Shown: one piece after another, positions 1-7,103 of the stretch | Layout of the letters: every line of letters begins with the position of its first letter | Numbering within the stretch: position 1 is the stretch's first letter | Source of the DNA: JAIYDQ01 sp034408855 | GTDB lineage: Bacteria > Planctomycetota > Planctomycetia > Pirellulales > Pirellulaceae | Direction of reading: 5' to 3' | Assembly (NCBI GenBank): GCA_034408855.1 | Contig: JAWXCK010000194.1 | Span: 1 to 15,123, forward strand | DNA: 15,123 nt | Program-made: the position numbers and the translations under genes | The notes under the pieces: generated by a model | Database searches by the model: none | What the model was told of the DNA's origin: nothing | The model's input: only the letters and a program-made list of their open reading frames with translations

Positions 1-66
1 GTTTTTGCAATCACTCAGTCCAGTGTTTTCCTTGTATTTCACGGCTAAAATCGATTGCGGATCACG

Positions 67-89
67 AAAACCACCCACAGTTTCTGCGG
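67..89 (-). terminator. possible weak terminator after the sulfatase gene
   Basis: Read on the minus strand, just past the sulfatase stop, CCGCAG-AAA-CTGTGG can form a 6-bp stem with one G:U pair (plus-strand 75-89). It is followed after four bases by a run of only four T (67-70). The short stem and poor T run make this a weak intrinsic terminator candidate. The rest of 1-124 shows nothing I can support. Confidence 0.25.
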
Positions 90-124
90 AAGAGCGAAAC
101 AAAAATGGCCATGGGGTTTTCACG

Positions 125-1525
125 CTACTGCTTTTTAGGATTGTCTTTGACTTTATCGTTGGCTTTAGCTTTAGCTTTTTTATTTCCGCTGTTGTATGTT
201 TTCCACCAGTCGGGACCTTCGGCCTCGATTTCGGTATTGAGACGCACTAGGGCTGATTTCATCTCTGCGAGTTTCGCCGGTTCGCTGGTACTGAGCTCAC
301 TCTTTTCTTGCGGATCGCGCTGGACGTTGTACAGCTCAAATTGGGTGAGCGGTTCGTCAGCGACGATTTTCCAGTCGCCGATTCGCATCGCCGTCTTGAG
401 TGGCTCCGGCGAAATGATGCATCGCCAATAGAGCGGGCGAGCCCTGGTAACAGGTTGACCTTTAATCGCCGCCAAAAGATTTCCGCCATCGAGGATTCGA
501 TCTTTGGGAAGTTCGGCCCCAGCGATTGTCGCGGCCGTTACAAAAATATCCGAGCCAATGATGGGCACATCGCAAGTGCTTCCTGCATCGACCTTCCCTG
601 GCCAGCGCACCAGTCCAGGGACTCGAATACCTCCTTCGTAGACCGATCGCTTTCGTCCGCGAAGACCGCCGGTTGAACCTCGACCGGGTGATTTAATTCC
701 GTCGCCTTCGGGACCGTTGTCGGATGTGAATATGACGAAGGTATTTTCGCTGAGCTTCAATTCGTTGAGCCCCTTCATCAGAATTCCGAAGGCGTGATCG
801 AGCTGCGTGACGTTGGCATGATGCTCTCGCTGGACATCGTCGGTCAACTCGGGATACCTAGCTTTGAATTCGGGCGCTGATTTTATCGGGTAGTGCGGTT
901 CGTGAGTCCACACCGAAAGCAAAAATGGTTTTTTAGGATCGCGCTCTTCCTTCAACCATCGCAGGGCTTCTTTCGCAACATAGGGGGCTGAATAATCGTC
1001 AATCTTCCCGATCGGCTTTCCATTGAGAACAAAGTTGTCCGGATGTTCGTGGCTTGGCGCAGCATTGTTCTGTGTCGCTAGCCACCAGTCGTAACCATGA
1101 TCATTCGGTTGAGGCTGCGTTGGTTTGTTAAAATGGGAATTGAGATGCCACTTCCCGAAATGGCCCGAGGTATATCCTTTGGTCTTAAGAAGTTTGGGTA
1201 GGGCGATTTCACTCGTTCGAAGATGGAGGTCGCGTCCTTCCGGGATCCATGTGAAAACTCCGTTCCGATACGGGGTACGCCCCGTCAAAATAGCGGATCG
1301 CGAAGGCGAGCAAACCGCACTTGCGGCGTAGCACTGTGTCAATCGAGCACCTTGCTTAGCAAAGGCATCCAAGTTCGGCGTCTGCATGATGGGATGGCCA
1401 TAGCATCCCAAGTCGCCGTAGCCCAAATCGTCGGCGAGAAACACAACGATGTTGGGTGGTGATTCTTGGGCTACCGAAATGCAAACGAAACTGAATGATA
1501 AGCAGACTGCGAGAAAAATTTTCAT
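125..1525 (-). CDS. secreted sulfatase (alkaline-phosphatase-fold, formylglycine type)
   Basis: This is a 466-residue type I sulfatase, which hydrolyses sulfate esters, probably on sulfated polysaccharides outside the cytoplasm. Residues 1-19 form a signal peptide ending ISVAQ. The metal-site NIVVFLADDLGYGD (25-38) follows, with D32/D33. The active-site signature C72-S-P-S-R76 is the C-x-P-S-R form, whose Cys is converted to formylglycine by a maturase; no maturase gene lies in this window. GKWH (124-127) and SDNG (268-271) are the other classic sulfatase motifs. Length is normal for the family. The C-terminus (449-466) is a Lys/Ala/Asn-rich low-complexity tail with a KAKAKA stretch, probably unstructured. 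The ATG start is fixed by the signal peptide; no Shine-Dalgarno sequence is visible. The gene is divergent from the aldolase gene. The family call is firm; the substrate (e.g. N-acetylgalactosamine-6-sulfate or an algal glycan) cannot be read from sequence. Confidence 0.95.
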   Translation of the reverse strand: MKIFLAVCLSFSFVCISVAQESPPNIVVFLADDLGYGDLGCYGHPIMQTPNLDAFAKQGARLTQCYAASAVCSPSRSAILTGRTPYRNGVFTWIPEGRDLHLRTSEIALPKLLKTKGYTSGHFGKWHLNSHFNKPTQPQPNDHGYDWWLATQNNAAPSHEHPDNFVLNGKPIGKIDDYSAPYVAKEALRWLKEERDPKKPFLLSVWTHEPHYPIKSAPEFKARYPELTDDVQREHHANVTQLDHAFGILMKGLNELKLSENTFVIFTSDNGPEGDGIKSPGRGSTGGLRGRKRSVYEGGIRVPGLVRWPGKVDAGSTCDVPIIGSDIFVTAATIAGAELPKDRILDGGNLLAAIKGQPVTRARPLYWRCIISPEPLKTAMRIGDWKIVADEPLTQFELYNVQRDPQEKSELSTSEPAKLAEMKSALVRLNTEIEAEGPDWWKTYNSGNKKAKAKANDKVKDNPKKQ

Positions 1526-1697
1526 TTTGATGGTGCTTGGATGGGCGTCGAGGTTTGAAGGAACGGACTTTGGGGTATCATTGTGCTAGTAAGCGGCGCG
1601 ATAATCAAGGACGAAGCGTGCCAAGATGTTAGTTTACATGCCTATTGCGACAAACAGAACTTGACAAAACGCACCTTCAGACCACCTTTTTAACGCT

Positions 1698-2990
1698 ATG
1701 ACCCAATCTCGACAATTGCTTCATCCTCGCGATGAAATCATGCAGACGATGGAGCGAATCTATCGCTATCGTATGACGACAACTTCAGGCGGCAATCTCT
1801 CGATTTGCGATCAAAATGGTGATATTTGGATTTCACCAGCTCGCGTCGACAAAGGGAACTTGACGCGCAATGATATCGTCCGTGTTCGCCAGGATGGTTC
1901 GGTCGACGGACTGCATCCGCCATCGTCCGAATTTCCATTTCATCAAGCCATCTATCGAGCTCGACCCGACATCCGTGCGATCGTGCATGCGCATCCTGTC
2001 GCTTTGGTTGCATTCAGCATCAGCCGGCAAGTTCCTGACACACGGCTTTTTCATCAGGCTCATTCGGTATGTGGCAAGGTCGGATTCGCCCCGTATGCTT
2101 TGCCTGGTAGCCAACAGTTGGGAGCAAGTATTGCTGAGAAATTTCGCGAAGGATGCCAGAGCGTTATTCTTGAAAACCATGGAGTCGTAGTCGGTGGCGA
2201 TTCTCTGTCGCATGCCTTTCAACGCTTTGAGGCCTTTGAGTTCGCCGGCAAAACCGTGATCAAAGGACGGCAGCTCGGTGAGATACGCTATTTGTCAGAT
2301 AGTCAATTAGAGCAAGCTCATCGTCGTCCTGTCTATCAGAATTCCTTTGATCCCGGCTGCGCTTCGGCGGAAGAAAAGGAATTGCGTCGGCAGCTAGTCG
2401 AGTTCGTCCGACGTGGTTGCCGACAGAGATTGCTGATTAGTACCGAGGGAAGTTTTTCGGCTCGATTGGATCGCGAGCATTTTCTGATCACGCCGTCGCA
2501 ACAAGATCGCGAACGCCTTCGAATCGATGACTTTGTTTTAGTACATGGCGACCAAAGCGAAGCCGGTAAGATGCCTAGCCGGGCGACACAATTGCATCGA
2601 GCTATCTACGAACGTCATCCGTCGATACAGGCGATCGTGTTCGCTCATCCGGTCAATGCAACAGCCTTCAGTATTACCGATTCGCATTTCGATGCCCGAA
2701 CGATTCCGGAAAGCTATATCTTCTTGCGAGATGTTCAGCGATTACCCTACGGAATTCAATATAAGACCGATGGCAAATTAGCGGAATCAATTTCCCCAGC
2801 GACACCAGCGGCCATTGTTGAGAACGATGGCGTGCTGGTACTTGGGACAAGTGTCCTCGATGCCTTCGATCGACTCGAAGTGCTCGAGTCGACCGCTGAA
2901 GCCGTGATTAACGCCAAGGCGCTCGGCGAAATCGCAGCGATGCCGGAAAGTGTGATCGCCGAACTACGCCAAGCATTCGGTATCCATTGA
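1698..2990 (+). CDS. tandem class II aldolase/adducin-family protein
   Basis: The 430 residues hold two class II aldolase domains end to end; members of this fold are usually single-domain, about 200-240 residues (fuculose-1-phosphate aldolase, ribulose-5-phosphate epimerase, methylthioribulose-phosphate dehydratase). Domain 1 (about 10-200) is intact: SGGNLS (30-35, phosphate loop), E78 in SSEFPFH (catalytic acid position), H97 and H99 in HAHP, and H161 in ENHG (zinc ligands). Domain 2 (about 225-425) aligns well but is degraded. The Glu position is A296, HAHP has become FAHP (F315, H317), and ENHG has become ENDG (D377). Two of three zinc ligands and the catalytic Glu are therefore gone, and I infer it serves structure or regulation. 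The start ATG precedes the domain by about ten residues; no clear Shine-Dalgarno. mqo follows 111 bases downstream on the same strand. The substrate is unknown, probably a sugar phosphate or hydroxy-acid. Confidence 0.88.
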   Translation: MTQSRQLLHPRDEIMQTMERIYRYRMTTTSGGNLSICDQNGDIWISPARVDKGNLTRNDIVRVRQDGSVDGLHPPSSEFPFHQAIYRARPDIRAIVHAHPVALVAFSISRQVPDTRLFHQAHSVCGKVGFAPYALPGSQQLGASIAEKFREGCQSVILENHGVVVGGDSLSHAFQRFEAFEFAGKTVIKGRQLGEIRYLSDSQLEQAHRRPVYQNSFDPGCASAEEKELRRQLVEFVRRGCRQRLLISTEGSFSARLDREHFLITPSQQDRERLRIDDFVLVHGDQSEAGKMPSRATQLHRAIYERHPSIQAIVFAHPVNATAFSITDSHFDARTIPESYIFLRDVQRLPYGIQYKTDGKLAESISPATPAAIVENDGVLVLGTSVLDAFDRLEVLESTAEAVINAKALGEIAAMPESVIAELRQAFGIH

Positions 2991-3015
2991 ATTTTGGCTA
3001 GACGTGTTTCACTAT

Positions 3016-3053
3016 ATGTTTGACCACATTGCAGATGTTTAACCACATTGCAG
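3016..3053. repeat. two adjacent 19-bp direct repeats
   Basis: Two head-to-tail copies lie between the aldolase stop and mqo. The first is ATGTTTGACCACATTGCAG (3016-3034) and the second ATGTTTAACCACATTGCAG (3035-3053), differing at one base. They end 48 bases before the mqo ATG. They could be a recent slippage duplication or a paired regulator site; the sequence alone does not decide. Confidence 0.8.
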
Positions 3054-3101
3054 TTCCCCTAGAAACCCAGTTGTTTTCCATTTCTCCATTCTGAATCCCC
3101 A

Positions 3102-4598
3102 ATGACTTACGTAAAGCATATTGAGAATCCCGACGTCATTCTGATTGGTAGCGGCATCATGTCGTCCAATCTCGGTGCGATGCTCAAGAAGATTAAGCCG
3201 GATCTCAAGATCCAACTCTATGAAGTAGCCAATGACTTGGCGCAGGAAAGCTCGAATGCGTGGAACAATGCCGGCACGGGGCACGCTGGGATATGCGAGC
3301 TAAGCTACACACCGCACCAGAACGCCGACGGGATCGTCGATGTCAGTAAGGCGATAGAGATCTTTGAGCAGTTCGAGCAATCAAAGCAGTTTTGGGGATA
3401 CGCGATTCAAAACGGAATGATCACAAAGCCTCGCGATTGTCTTAACGCCGTTCCGCACATCAGCTTTGTTCATGGTCAAAAGCAAGTAGATTTTTTGCGA
3501 GCCCGGCATGAAGCGATGTCGGCTCATCATTTTTTCCAAGGCATGGAGTACACAACCGATCGAAATGAAATCGGACGTTGGGCACCGTTATTGATCGAAG
3601 GCCGTCCCGATATGCCCGTTGCTGCTACCAAAATGGACAGTGGAACGGATGTCAATTTTGGAGACATCTCGCGTGAGCTGTGCCACTGGATGTCGACGCA
3701 AGAAGGTTGTGGTGTTGCGACGAACCATCGCGTCGTCGGATTGGATCGCACCAACGCAGGCTGGAAACTGACGATCAAAGATCTCACGACGAATCGCAAA
3801 ATAACAAACAACGCCAAGTTTGTTTTCATCGGTGCAGGCGGAGGAAGTTTGCCGCTGCTCCAAAAATCGAAGATCGTCGAGAGCCGCGGATTTGGCGGCT
3901 TTCCGATCGGTGGTCAGTGGCTCGTCTGCGATAATCCGGCTTTGGTCGAACGTCATCAAGCAAAGGTTTACGGACAAGCCCTCGATGCGGCTCCGACGAT
4001 GGCCGTGCCGCATTTGGACACTCGCGTCATTGATGGCAAAAAGTCGCTTTTGTTTGGCCCGTTCGCTGCCTGGACCACCAAGTTCCTGCATCGGCATGGA
4101 AGCTACACCGATTTACCGGCGTCGGTCAAGTTCGACAATATCGCGTCGCTTATCAAAGTCGGACTTTTTAACTTGCCTTTGGTGAGATATCTCATTCAAC
4201 AAGGGACGCAGAGCATGGCTGCTCGTATGAAAGTTCTGCATGTCTTCTACCCGTCGGCAAAAGTCGAGGATTGGAAATTGATCGACGCTGGCATTCGCGT
4301 GCAAGCGATCAAGAAAGAAGACGGGCAAGCCGGAATCGTGCACTATGGAACCGAAGTCGTTACCGACGCCGATCGAACAATATCCGCGTTGCTCGGTGCG
4401 TCGCCCGGAGCATCTGTTTCTGTGTCTGTAATGTTAGAAGTCATCAAGAAATGCTTGCCGCATCTTCTTGAGTCCGATGCAGGCAAGGCGGCCATGAAGC
4501 AAATGATTCCGACCTACGACGAAGACTTGCAGCGAGCCGATGCCGCCGATCGCTTTCGCCGCGTCGACCAAAAAGCCGAGCAAGATATTTTTGGATAG
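3102..4598 (+). CDS. mqo: malate:quinone oxidoreductase (FAD-dependent)
   Basis: MQO oxidises L-malate to oxaloacetate and passes electrons to the membrane quinone pool, replacing or complementing NAD-dependent malate dehydrogenase in the TCA cycle. It is a peripheral protein on the cytoplasmic face. The 498-residue length matches the family. The N-terminal FAD-binding motif VILIGSGIMSSNLG (12-25) is followed by E41 at the end of the second strand, where the ribose of FAD is normally held. The stretch 49-71, with ESSNAWNNAGTGHAGICELS, is a family signature. A glycine-rich FIGAGGGSLPLL strand lies in the middle, and ASPGASVSVSVMLEV near residues 424-438 is the usual C-terminal FAD region. The ATG sits directly before the Rossmann strand; no Shine-Dalgarno is visible. 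It follows the aldolase gene on the same strand (111 bases, with the 19-bp repeats between). It converges on the phosphatase gene with 19 bases between stops. Confidence 0.96.
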   Translation: MTYVKHIENPDVILIGSGIMSSNLGAMLKKIKPDLKIQLYEVANDLAQESSNAWNNAGTGHAGICELSYTPHQNADGIVDVSKAIEIFEQFEQSKQFWGYAIQNGMITKPRDCLNAVPHISFVHGQKQVDFLRARHEAMSAHHFFQGMEYTTDRNEIGRWAPLLIEGRPDMPVAATKMDSGTDVNFGDISRELCHWMSTQEGCGVATNHRVVGLDRTNAGWKLTIKDLTTNRKITNNAKFVFIGAGGGSLPLLQKSKIVESRGFGGFPIGGQWLVCDNPALVERHQAKVYGQALDAAPTMAVPHLDTRVIDGKKSLLFGPFAAWTTKFLHRHGSYTDLPASVKFDNIASLIKVGLFNLPLVRYLIQQGTQSMAARMKVLHVFYPSAKVEDWKLIDAGIRVQAIKKEDGQAGIVHYGTEVVTDADRTISALLGASPGASVSVSVMLEVIKKCLPHLLESDAGKAAMKQMIPTYDEDLQRADAADRFRRVDQKAEQDIFG

Positions 4599-4617
4599 CA
4601 CTTCGTATTCGATGTCT

Positions 4618-5118
4618 TTACGTTTGGACGCCTTTTTCATTGACGATGTATTCGACAAGAGCTGGCGCACCGGCTTCGAGCATGTCGAGGACGTATTCGA
4701 AACCGTCGACCCCGCCGTAGTATGGATCGGGAACATCACGCGGCCATTCGGGGCCAAGGAATTCGCTGAACAGTCGAGCACAACCTTGTCGAGTATCCCC
4801 GAGCTGATGAATCGCCCGCAGATTATCGCGATCCATCGCAATGATAAAGTCAAAATCACGAAGGTCACGCGGACTCAAGGCTCTTGCCATTGAATCCAAC
4901 GGATATCCTCGCTCATTCGCTGCCGCTCGCATTCGAGAATCTGCCGGGCGTCCGACGTGATAGCTTGCCGTTCCAGCCGAATCAACGACGATTCGGTCGG
5001 TTAGTCCTTTTTGTTCTATAACCGTACGCAACACGCCTTCGGCAGCAGGCGAACGACAGATGTTGCCAAGACATACTGCTAGCACTTTGATCGTTTTGGC
5101 CGTTTCAGAAGCACCCAT
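4618..5118 (-). CDS. low-molecular-weight protein tyrosine phosphatase
   Basis: The 166-residue protein is a cytoplasmic low-molecular-weight phosphatase that removes phosphate from tyrosine residues, in bacteria often on exopolysaccharide kinases. The P-loop VCLGNICRSP places the nucleophile Cys at residue 16 and the phosphate-binding Arg at 22 (C-x5-R). The general acid Asp lies in VPDPYYGG near residue 131, and the two Tyr after DP are typical of phosphatases rather than arsenate reductases. Length matches the usual 150-165 residues. I chose the ATG at 5116-5118. An in-frame TTG at 5152-5154 would add 12 residues (MFEGHLKNRESN) of no recognisable family character. No partner tyrosine kinase or capsule gene is in the window, so the substrate is unknown. 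The gene converges with mqo and is divergent from the small gene at 5269. Confidence 0.93.
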   Translation of the reverse strand: MGASETAKTIKVLAVCLGNICRSPAAEGVLRTVIEQKGLTDRIVVDSAGTASYHVGRPADSRMRAAANERGYPLDSMARALSPRDLRDFDFIIAMDRDNLRAIHQLGDTRQGCARLFSEFLGPEWPRDVPDPYYGGVDGFEYVLDMLEAGAPALVEYIVNEKGVQT

Positions 5119-5268
5119 ATTCGATTCGCGATTCTTTAAATGACCTTCAAACAAAAATTACTGCAAGTTGGTATTTGTTTTTTTATCGATTCACGCGAGA
5201 ATACATCCGACGTTCGACTCGGCTTCCGTTCCGTCGTGGTATTCTATCAAGCAAAGATTTTGGGTGAG

Positions 5269-5592
5269 ATGCTAAGAACATATGCAGTTGGCGACCTAGT
5301 GGTGTACACCCAAAAGAAACAGAGTCCCATGCCGGGGCCGAGGGCGAAGAACATCAATCCGTCACAGCGTGGGGAACTCTATTCGTACCAAGTCGACAAA
5401 TTTTGGATGGTCGCCGAAACGAATAGTTCGGACGAACTCGTTCTAAAAACGCGCCGCGGCAAGGCGCATCTAGTTAAAACCGACGATGTGCGACTCAGAA
5501 AAGCTCGATGGTGGGAACGGTTTTTTCTCAAAGCTCGCTTCCCAACCGTTGAATCGCTCGCGTCGAACTCGTCGATAACATCCCAGAACTAA
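5269..5592 (+). CDS. small conserved-looking protein of unknown function
   Basis: This encodes 107 residues with no domain I can name with certainty. It opens MLRTYAVGDLVVYTQKKQS and continues with SPMPGPRAKNINPSQRGE, then YSYQVDKFWMVAE. The run of short beta strands, RRGKAHLV and RARWWERFF-type basic-aromatic segment suggest a small beta-barrel (SH3/KOW-like) with a basic, aromatic tail. I recall similar planctomycete hypothetical proteins but could not check. The reading frame is open upstream to an ATG at 5140. That extension (43 residues) has no family character and would overlap the phosphatase TTG, so I start at the ATG at 5269, preceded by TGGGTGAG. The C-terminal end overlaps the stop of the convergent DUF1598-like gene by four bases (CTAA at 5589-5592). 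There is no signal peptide with this start, so a cytoplasmic location is inferred. Confidence 0.7.
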   Translation: MLRTYAVGDLVVYTQKKQSPMPGPRAKNINPSQRGELYSYQVDKFWMVAETNSSDELVLKTRRGKAHLVKTDDVRLRKARWWERFFLKARFPTVESLASNSSITSQN

Positions 5593-6998
5593 TTCCAAGT
5601 CCAAGCGTTCTCGTCTTGCTTGGCTTGATCGCGAACGGAGTTGAGTTCGTCTTTTAGGGTGGTTTTCGAAACGACTGACCAGGCATCGACCATCACGCCG
5701 CCGCTCGCCGACACGACCCAACCGCTGGCGGTCTTGAGGAATGTGCATTGAGGGTCGAGCTGCGTTGGCGAAGTCAATTCGCTTGATGGAATCGTCTTTT
5801 TCTCTCCGCGCAGAACCGAAAGATCGCACTGAGCGATTTGATCTAGGTTTCGGCTTTGAATCAAGGCGGCGACCACACACACATCCATAACATTCCGCAA
5901 TTCTCCGAATACCGTATCCTTTACTGCGAGATCATCGAGTTTTTCGGTAAACAATTCAGCCCATTTTTGAGCGAAAGGTTCCGTCTTTCCAGTCTGCTTT
6001 ATCGAGCCATCTTTCTGGATCGTTTCTTGTTCGGTCATCGTCTTGATACCGCGACCGGTCAATTTCCAGGCGAGTTTATCTTCGCTGTGTTCGATGGCGG
6101 AATAATCGCAAGCCATCCACCATCGCGATTGTGGAGACTTGACGGACTTGTTGCGGATCATTTCGATGTAGCTTGGCAAACCTTTGACGGGTGCCTGGGC
6201 GATATTCATCCCGTAGCGTTTCATCTGATAGTCGGCAGCAAAAATAACTCGTGCCATATGGCTGTTCGTTGGTAAACCAGTCAAGCTGACGGTTTGCGGT
6301 CCAAAGGCTCTTCGCATTTCAGGCTCGAACGAAACAGGGTTCACGCCTGGTCCCAATCGGATTCCGTCAAGGAGAGCTGTCAATCGCTTCGTTCCTTCTG
6401 GAGTCGGATCGATCGAGCATGAAATAGCGTTGGTGCGCGAAGAATCGGAAGTTTGAAATGCGGTCATCAAATCATCGAGGTAAACAATTGGACGCCCTGA
6501 TGTGATTCCTACGATCGATCCGTTCTTGCCGATCGTCCAATTTTCCGAAGGGCCGGCGATCACGATATCTTGTTTTTCGGGATAGGCCATGACGTATTCG
6601 ACACGCGTCAGACCGCCAAGCAAAAGAACTTCCTCGGGAAGCGGTTTGCCGGCTTGAGCAGCTTCCGTCATCGCCGCTTGAAGCTGCTTGAGCGAAATCA
6701 TGCGCATCGTTGCCGGTTTCGCGAAGTCGCCTTGGCCGCCAGCAAGTTGCTCTCGCAAAGTAGCCAGCAGTGCGTTCTGGTCTTCGGCAACGGAATCTCG
6801 AACGATACCATCGGCATCGATGCTGACTCCACCAACGACTCGATTACCAGTATTGCCATTGAAGAACTGGGCTGAAGCGGAAGAGCAAAAAATCGCGACG
6901 CCAATCAAAGCGATGGGTAAGCGATGTAAAGTCTTCGCCAGCTTCGAAAAGCAGGAAAGAACGTGTTTTGCATTCGCAAGAATCCGCCGATCAATCAT
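5589..6998 (-). CDS. secreted protein resembling planctomycete DUF1598
   Basis: The 469-residue protein has a long N-terminal export signal: a basic start (MIDRR...), hydrophobic IALIGVAIFC (29-38) and a likely cleavage at SSASA|QFF (43/44). After it come NRVVGGVSIDADGIVRD (52-68) and a long mature region with no enzyme motif I can identify. Fragments such as LPEEVLLLGGLTRVEYVMAYPE and GQ-like ENWTIGKNGSIVG-G match my memory of DUF1598 proteins, found almost only in planctomycetes; function is unknown. The stretch FGPQTVSLTGLPTNSHMARVIFAADYQMKR (about 233-262) is another recognisable part of that family. The start is supported by GGAG six bases upstream on the minus strand (CTCC at 7005-7008), one of the few good Shine-Dalgarno sequences here. 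It is divergent from the sigma-54 activator (105 bases). The family label comes from memory. Confidence 0.82.
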   Translation of the reverse strand: MIDRRILANAKHVLSCFSKLAKTLHRLPIALIGVAIFCSSASAQFFNGNTGNRVVGGVSIDADGIVRDSVAEDQNALLATLREQLAGGQGDFAKPATMRMISLKQLQAAMTEAAQAGKPLPEEVLLLGGLTRVEYVMAYPEKQDIVIAGPSENWTIGKNGSIVGITSGRPIVYLDDLMTAFQTSDSSRTNAISCSIDPTPEGTKRLTALLDGIRLGPGVNPVSFEPEMRRAFGPQTVSLTGLPTNSHMARVIFAADYQMKRYGMNIAQAPVKGLPSYIEMIRNKSVKSPQSRWWMACDYSAIEHSEDKLAWKLTGRGIKTMTEQETIQKDGSIKQTGKTEPFAQKWAELFTEKLDDLAVKDTVFGELRNVMDVCVVAALIQSRNLDQIAQCDLSVLRGEKKTIPSSELTSPTQLDPQCTFLKTASGWVVSASGGVMVDAWSVVSKTTLKDELNSVRDQAKQDENAWTWN

Positions 6999-7004
6999 TT
7001 AAGA

Positions 7005-7008
7005 CTCC
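7005..7008 (-). promoter_or_regulatory. Shine-Dalgarno sequence of the DUF1598-like gene
   Basis: GGAG on the minus strand lies six bases before the ATG at 6996-6998. It stands out because most other genes in the window have no such site, and it supports the long N-terminal signal sequence as genuine. Confidence 0.6.
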
Positions 7009-7055
7009 AGAATCGATCATTCGCTAAGGAATGATTACCATAGAATAGGGGGCGA

Positions 7056-7077
7056 CCGACGAAATTCGAGTCGTCGG
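7056..7077. promoter_or_regulatory. inverted repeat upstream of the sigma-54 activator gene
   Basis: CCGACGA (7056-7062) and TCGTCGG (7071-7077) form a perfect 7-bp inverted repeat with an 8-base spacer, in the 105-base gap between two divergent genes. It ends 26 bases before the ATG at 7104. It could be an operator, perhaps for autoregulation, or a hairpin in the 5' leader. No T run follows, so it does not look like a terminator. Confidence 0.45.
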
Positions 7078-7103
7078 CCCATTCCATTTAGAATAGTCGA
7101 GCG

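Noticed and set aside
308..676. Open frames opposite the sulfatase, and similar antisense frames over the GH38-like, aldolase and activator genes
   Set aside because: They lie within strongly supported genes on the other strand and have shadow-like Arg/Ser-rich composition with no motifs.
1600..1623. Sigma-54 -24/-12 promoter for the sulfatase (TTGGCACG on the minus strand)
   Set aside because: The -24 half is good, but ten bases after GG the sequence reads CC and not GC, so the required -12 element is missing.
1661..1694. TTGACA -35 box for the aldolase gene
   Set aside because: No acceptable -10 hexamer at 16-18 bases; the TTTAAC downstream is too far away and too close to the ATG.
5119..5154. 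TTG start giving a 178-residue phosphatase
   Set aside because: The ATG at 5116-5118 gives the normal family length, and the added residues (FEGHLKNRESN) are not part of the phosphatase fold.
5140..5268. N-terminal extension of the small gene at 5269 to an upstream ATG
   Set aside because: The 43 extra residues have no family character, and the upstream ATG would overlap the alternative TTG start of the phosphatase.
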